64,000 nt of DNA from Lachnospiraceae bacterium (GTDB lineage: Bacteria; Bacillota; Clostridia; Lachnospirales; Lachnospiraceae), in contig JAEELL010000153.1 of the NCBI GenBank assembly GCA_016282745.1, forward strand, positions 1 through 64,000, in the 5' to 3' direction. Positions 62,555-64,000 of this stretch are shown here, piece after piece; position 1 is the first letter of the stretch; every line of letters begins with the position of its first letter. The translations under genes and the position numbers were made by a program. The notes below the pieces were generated by a model. The model did not search any database and was not told the DNA's origin. It was given only the letters and a program-made list of their open reading frames with translations.

Positions 62555-62716
62555 AAAAATGTAAATATTGTGTCTTGGGTTCAGTTCAATTTTTTTTGAC
62601 AGTACAAACACAAAAGAGTCACATTTTGGAAATACAATGTGAGCAAATGAAAATACTTATTGAATAAATAAGCACTTTAATATTTCATAAATTTGTTGCT
62701 TAAGGAGGAAAGAGCT

Positions 62717-64000
62717 ATGTTAGATGATAAGGAAAAAGAAATTAAGGACGTTGAAAATGGTGACAATGTGACTGACAATAATGCAGTTGAAAGTGAAGAG
62801 AATGTCAGTTTTGAAAATGCAGTAGAAAATACTACAGATTCATTTGACAACCTGACAAATTCAACTGAGAACTCAGCATTTAGTACTGATAACGAATCGA
62901 ATGTGGAGAGTTCGGTTCCTGAAGAAAATAATACATTTGATAATAATTCACAGTCAAATTCATATAATAATGCAGGAAATAATAATTCACAGTCAAATTC
63001 ATATAATAATGCAGGAAATGATAATTCACAGTCAAATGCATATAATAATGCAGGAAATGTTTATACAGGTAATAATACCGGAAATAACGGTGGATACAAT
63101 AATTCACAGAATGATTACACGCCATATTATAAGAGCGCAGTGCCACAGGGCAATCCAAACAACAATCCGAATAAATCTTCAAATACAAAAGGCGTTGTTG
63201 CTATTGTTATTGGAGTGGTTGCCGGTGTATTGATTCTTGTTGGTGGTTTGATTGTAGTATCACAAAGTGCTCTTAATGAATACAGGAACAAGTCATTTGT
63301 ATCTGAGAATGAAACAAAGAAAGAAAAAAAAGAATACAAAAAGATTGAAGATACAAAAACAACTGATTCAAACGCACAGGCATCTGACGGAAAGGTATTA
63401 ATCACAGACGTTTCAGATGTTGTTGATGAAGTAATGCCATCTATTGTAGCTATTACAAGTACTACTATTGTAGAGAGTTCAGGAAGCAGTATTGAAGACT
63501 GGCTTTACGGAATGTATGGATATGGTTCTAACAACGACCAGAAACAGCAGTATGAGCAGGTTGGTGCAGGATCAGGAATCATTGTAAAGCAGAATGATGA
63601 TGAACTTCTTATTGTTACAAATAATCACGTTGTTCAGGGCGCTGACAAACTATCTATTCAGTTTGTAAATGGAAAATCGATTGAAGCAGTTACAAAGTCT
63701 ACTGATGAGAATGCAGATATTGCTATTGTTTCAGTTCCTTTGGAAGATATTGACAGTGAGACAATGGATGCAATTAAGATTGCACAGCTTGGAGATTCAG
63801 ATGCATTAAAAGTAGGTGACGGTGTTATCGCAATTGGTAATGCACTTGGATATGGACAGTCTGTAACAACCGGTGTTATCAGTGCAAGAGACAGAGAAAT
63901 TCAGGTTGATGACAGAAAGATGGTAGTTCTTCAGACAGATGCAGCAATCAACGGTGGAAACAGTGGTGGAGCATTGCTTGATTCTACAGGAAAAGTAATA
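62717..64000 (+). CDS. htrA: HtrA/DegP-type membrane serine protease (5' part)
   Basis: 428 codons are in the window; the gene runs off the end. ATG 62717 follows AAGGAGGAA. A long acidic, Asn/Ser-rich cytosolic N-terminus (~1-155) includes three 14-residue repeats (NNSQSNSYNNAGNN type) encoded by 42-bp DNA repeats at 62937-63062. One membrane helix follows (~158-182, VVAIVIGVVAGVLILVGGLI), then a trypsin-like domain with TNNHVVQ (His), ENADIAIVSVP (Asp) and AINGGNSGGALLDS (Ser). The PDZ domain is presumably beyond the window. It degrades or refolds damaged exported proteins. Confidence 0.92.
   Translation, partial: MLDDKEKEIKDVENGDNVTDNNAVESEENVSFENAVENTTDSFDNLTNSTENSAFSTDNESNVESSVPEENNTFDNNSQSNSYNNAGNNNSQSNSYNNAGNDNSQSNAYNNAGNVYTGNNTGNNGGYNNSQNDYTPYYKSAVPQGNPNNNPNKSSNTKGVVAIVIGVVAGVLILVGGLIVVSQSALNEYRNKSFVSENETKKEKKEYKKIEDTKTTDSNAQASDGKVLITDVSDVVDEVMPSIVAITSTTIVESSGSSIEDWLYGMYGYGSNNDQKQQYEQVGAGSGIIVKQNDDELLIVTNNHVVQGADKLSIQFVNGKSIEAVTKSTDENADIAIVSVPLEDIDSETMDAIKIAQLGDSDALKVGDGVIAIGNALGYGQSVTTGVISARDREIQVDDRKMVVLQTDAAINGGNSGGALLDSTGKVI

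Overview
The window looks like chromosomal DNA from a low-GC, Gram-positive gut or rumen Clostridia member, most likely Lachnospiraceae. This rests on A+T-rich sequence, strong AGGAGG-type ribosome binding sites, TTGACA/TATAAT promoters, a T-box leader on proS, fermentative D-lactate dehydrogenase, the CdaA/CdaR pair, TTEAP-type linkers in large secreted glycan-active proteins, and no phage, plasmid or IS genes. The species is not identified. No rRNA, tRNA, CRISPR array or transposase was seen.

Layout. 1-3000: tandem repeats, a promoter with a perfect palindrome at the start site, and a GntR (YtrA-type) regulator with an ABC ATPase and permease. 3090-8016: D-lactate dehydrogenase, then an NAD-linked operon (nicotinamidase, compact PRPP-synthetase-like protein, NAMPT-like phosphoribosyltransferase, NAD synthetase). 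8273-12750: macrodomain/HTH protein, small FakA-like fragment, SpoU RNA methyltransferase, two SGNH hydrolases, a DUF3592-like membrane protein. 12887-14730 (minus): proS under a T-box. 14881-22170: secreted cysteine-peptidase-like protein, TerD plus a calcium-type P-ATPase, a secreted Ig-like protein, an unknown protein. 22403-36070: glycan locus with a GH43 enzyme, a 1965-residue GH115 alpha-glucuronidase-like enzyme, a secreted phosphoesterase and a BNR_4/ulvan-lyase-like propeller. 36084-46350: small DUF3006-like and C39-like proteins, VanZ-like protein, SPFH plus Arc-like regulator, HAD phosphatase, lipoprotein, cysK, a candidate ncRNA, a five-domain c-di-GMP protein and a 33-residue peptide. 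46438-55514: sbcDC, then two more secreted glycan-active proteins. 55515-64000: structured intergenic DNA, two membrane proteins ahead of cdaA-cdaR, galE, an LCP enzyme and the 5' part of htrA.

Genes working together. The GH43, GH115, DUF4832-like and SGNH proteins share one C-terminal module of about 165-180 residues and carry no recognisable LPXTG or dockerin, so the module is a candidate cell-surface or complex-assembly domain for a glucuronoarabinoxylan-degrading set. The NAD operon lacks nadD, and its NAMPT-like enzyme has Ala where human NAMPT has the nicotinamide-selecting Asp219. One reading is a NARP1-like ADP-ribose route feeding NadE. Cyclic dinucleotide signalling is represented twice, by CdaA (c-di-AMP) and by a REC-GGDEF-EAL-GAF-GGDEF protein (c-di-GMP).

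The intergenic DNA is unusually rich in short tandem duplications (periods 11, 13, 15, 25, 34, 40, 45 and 85 bp), often beginning at a stop codon, and in small dispersed palindromes. All calls come from reading the sequence; no database search or folding program was run.
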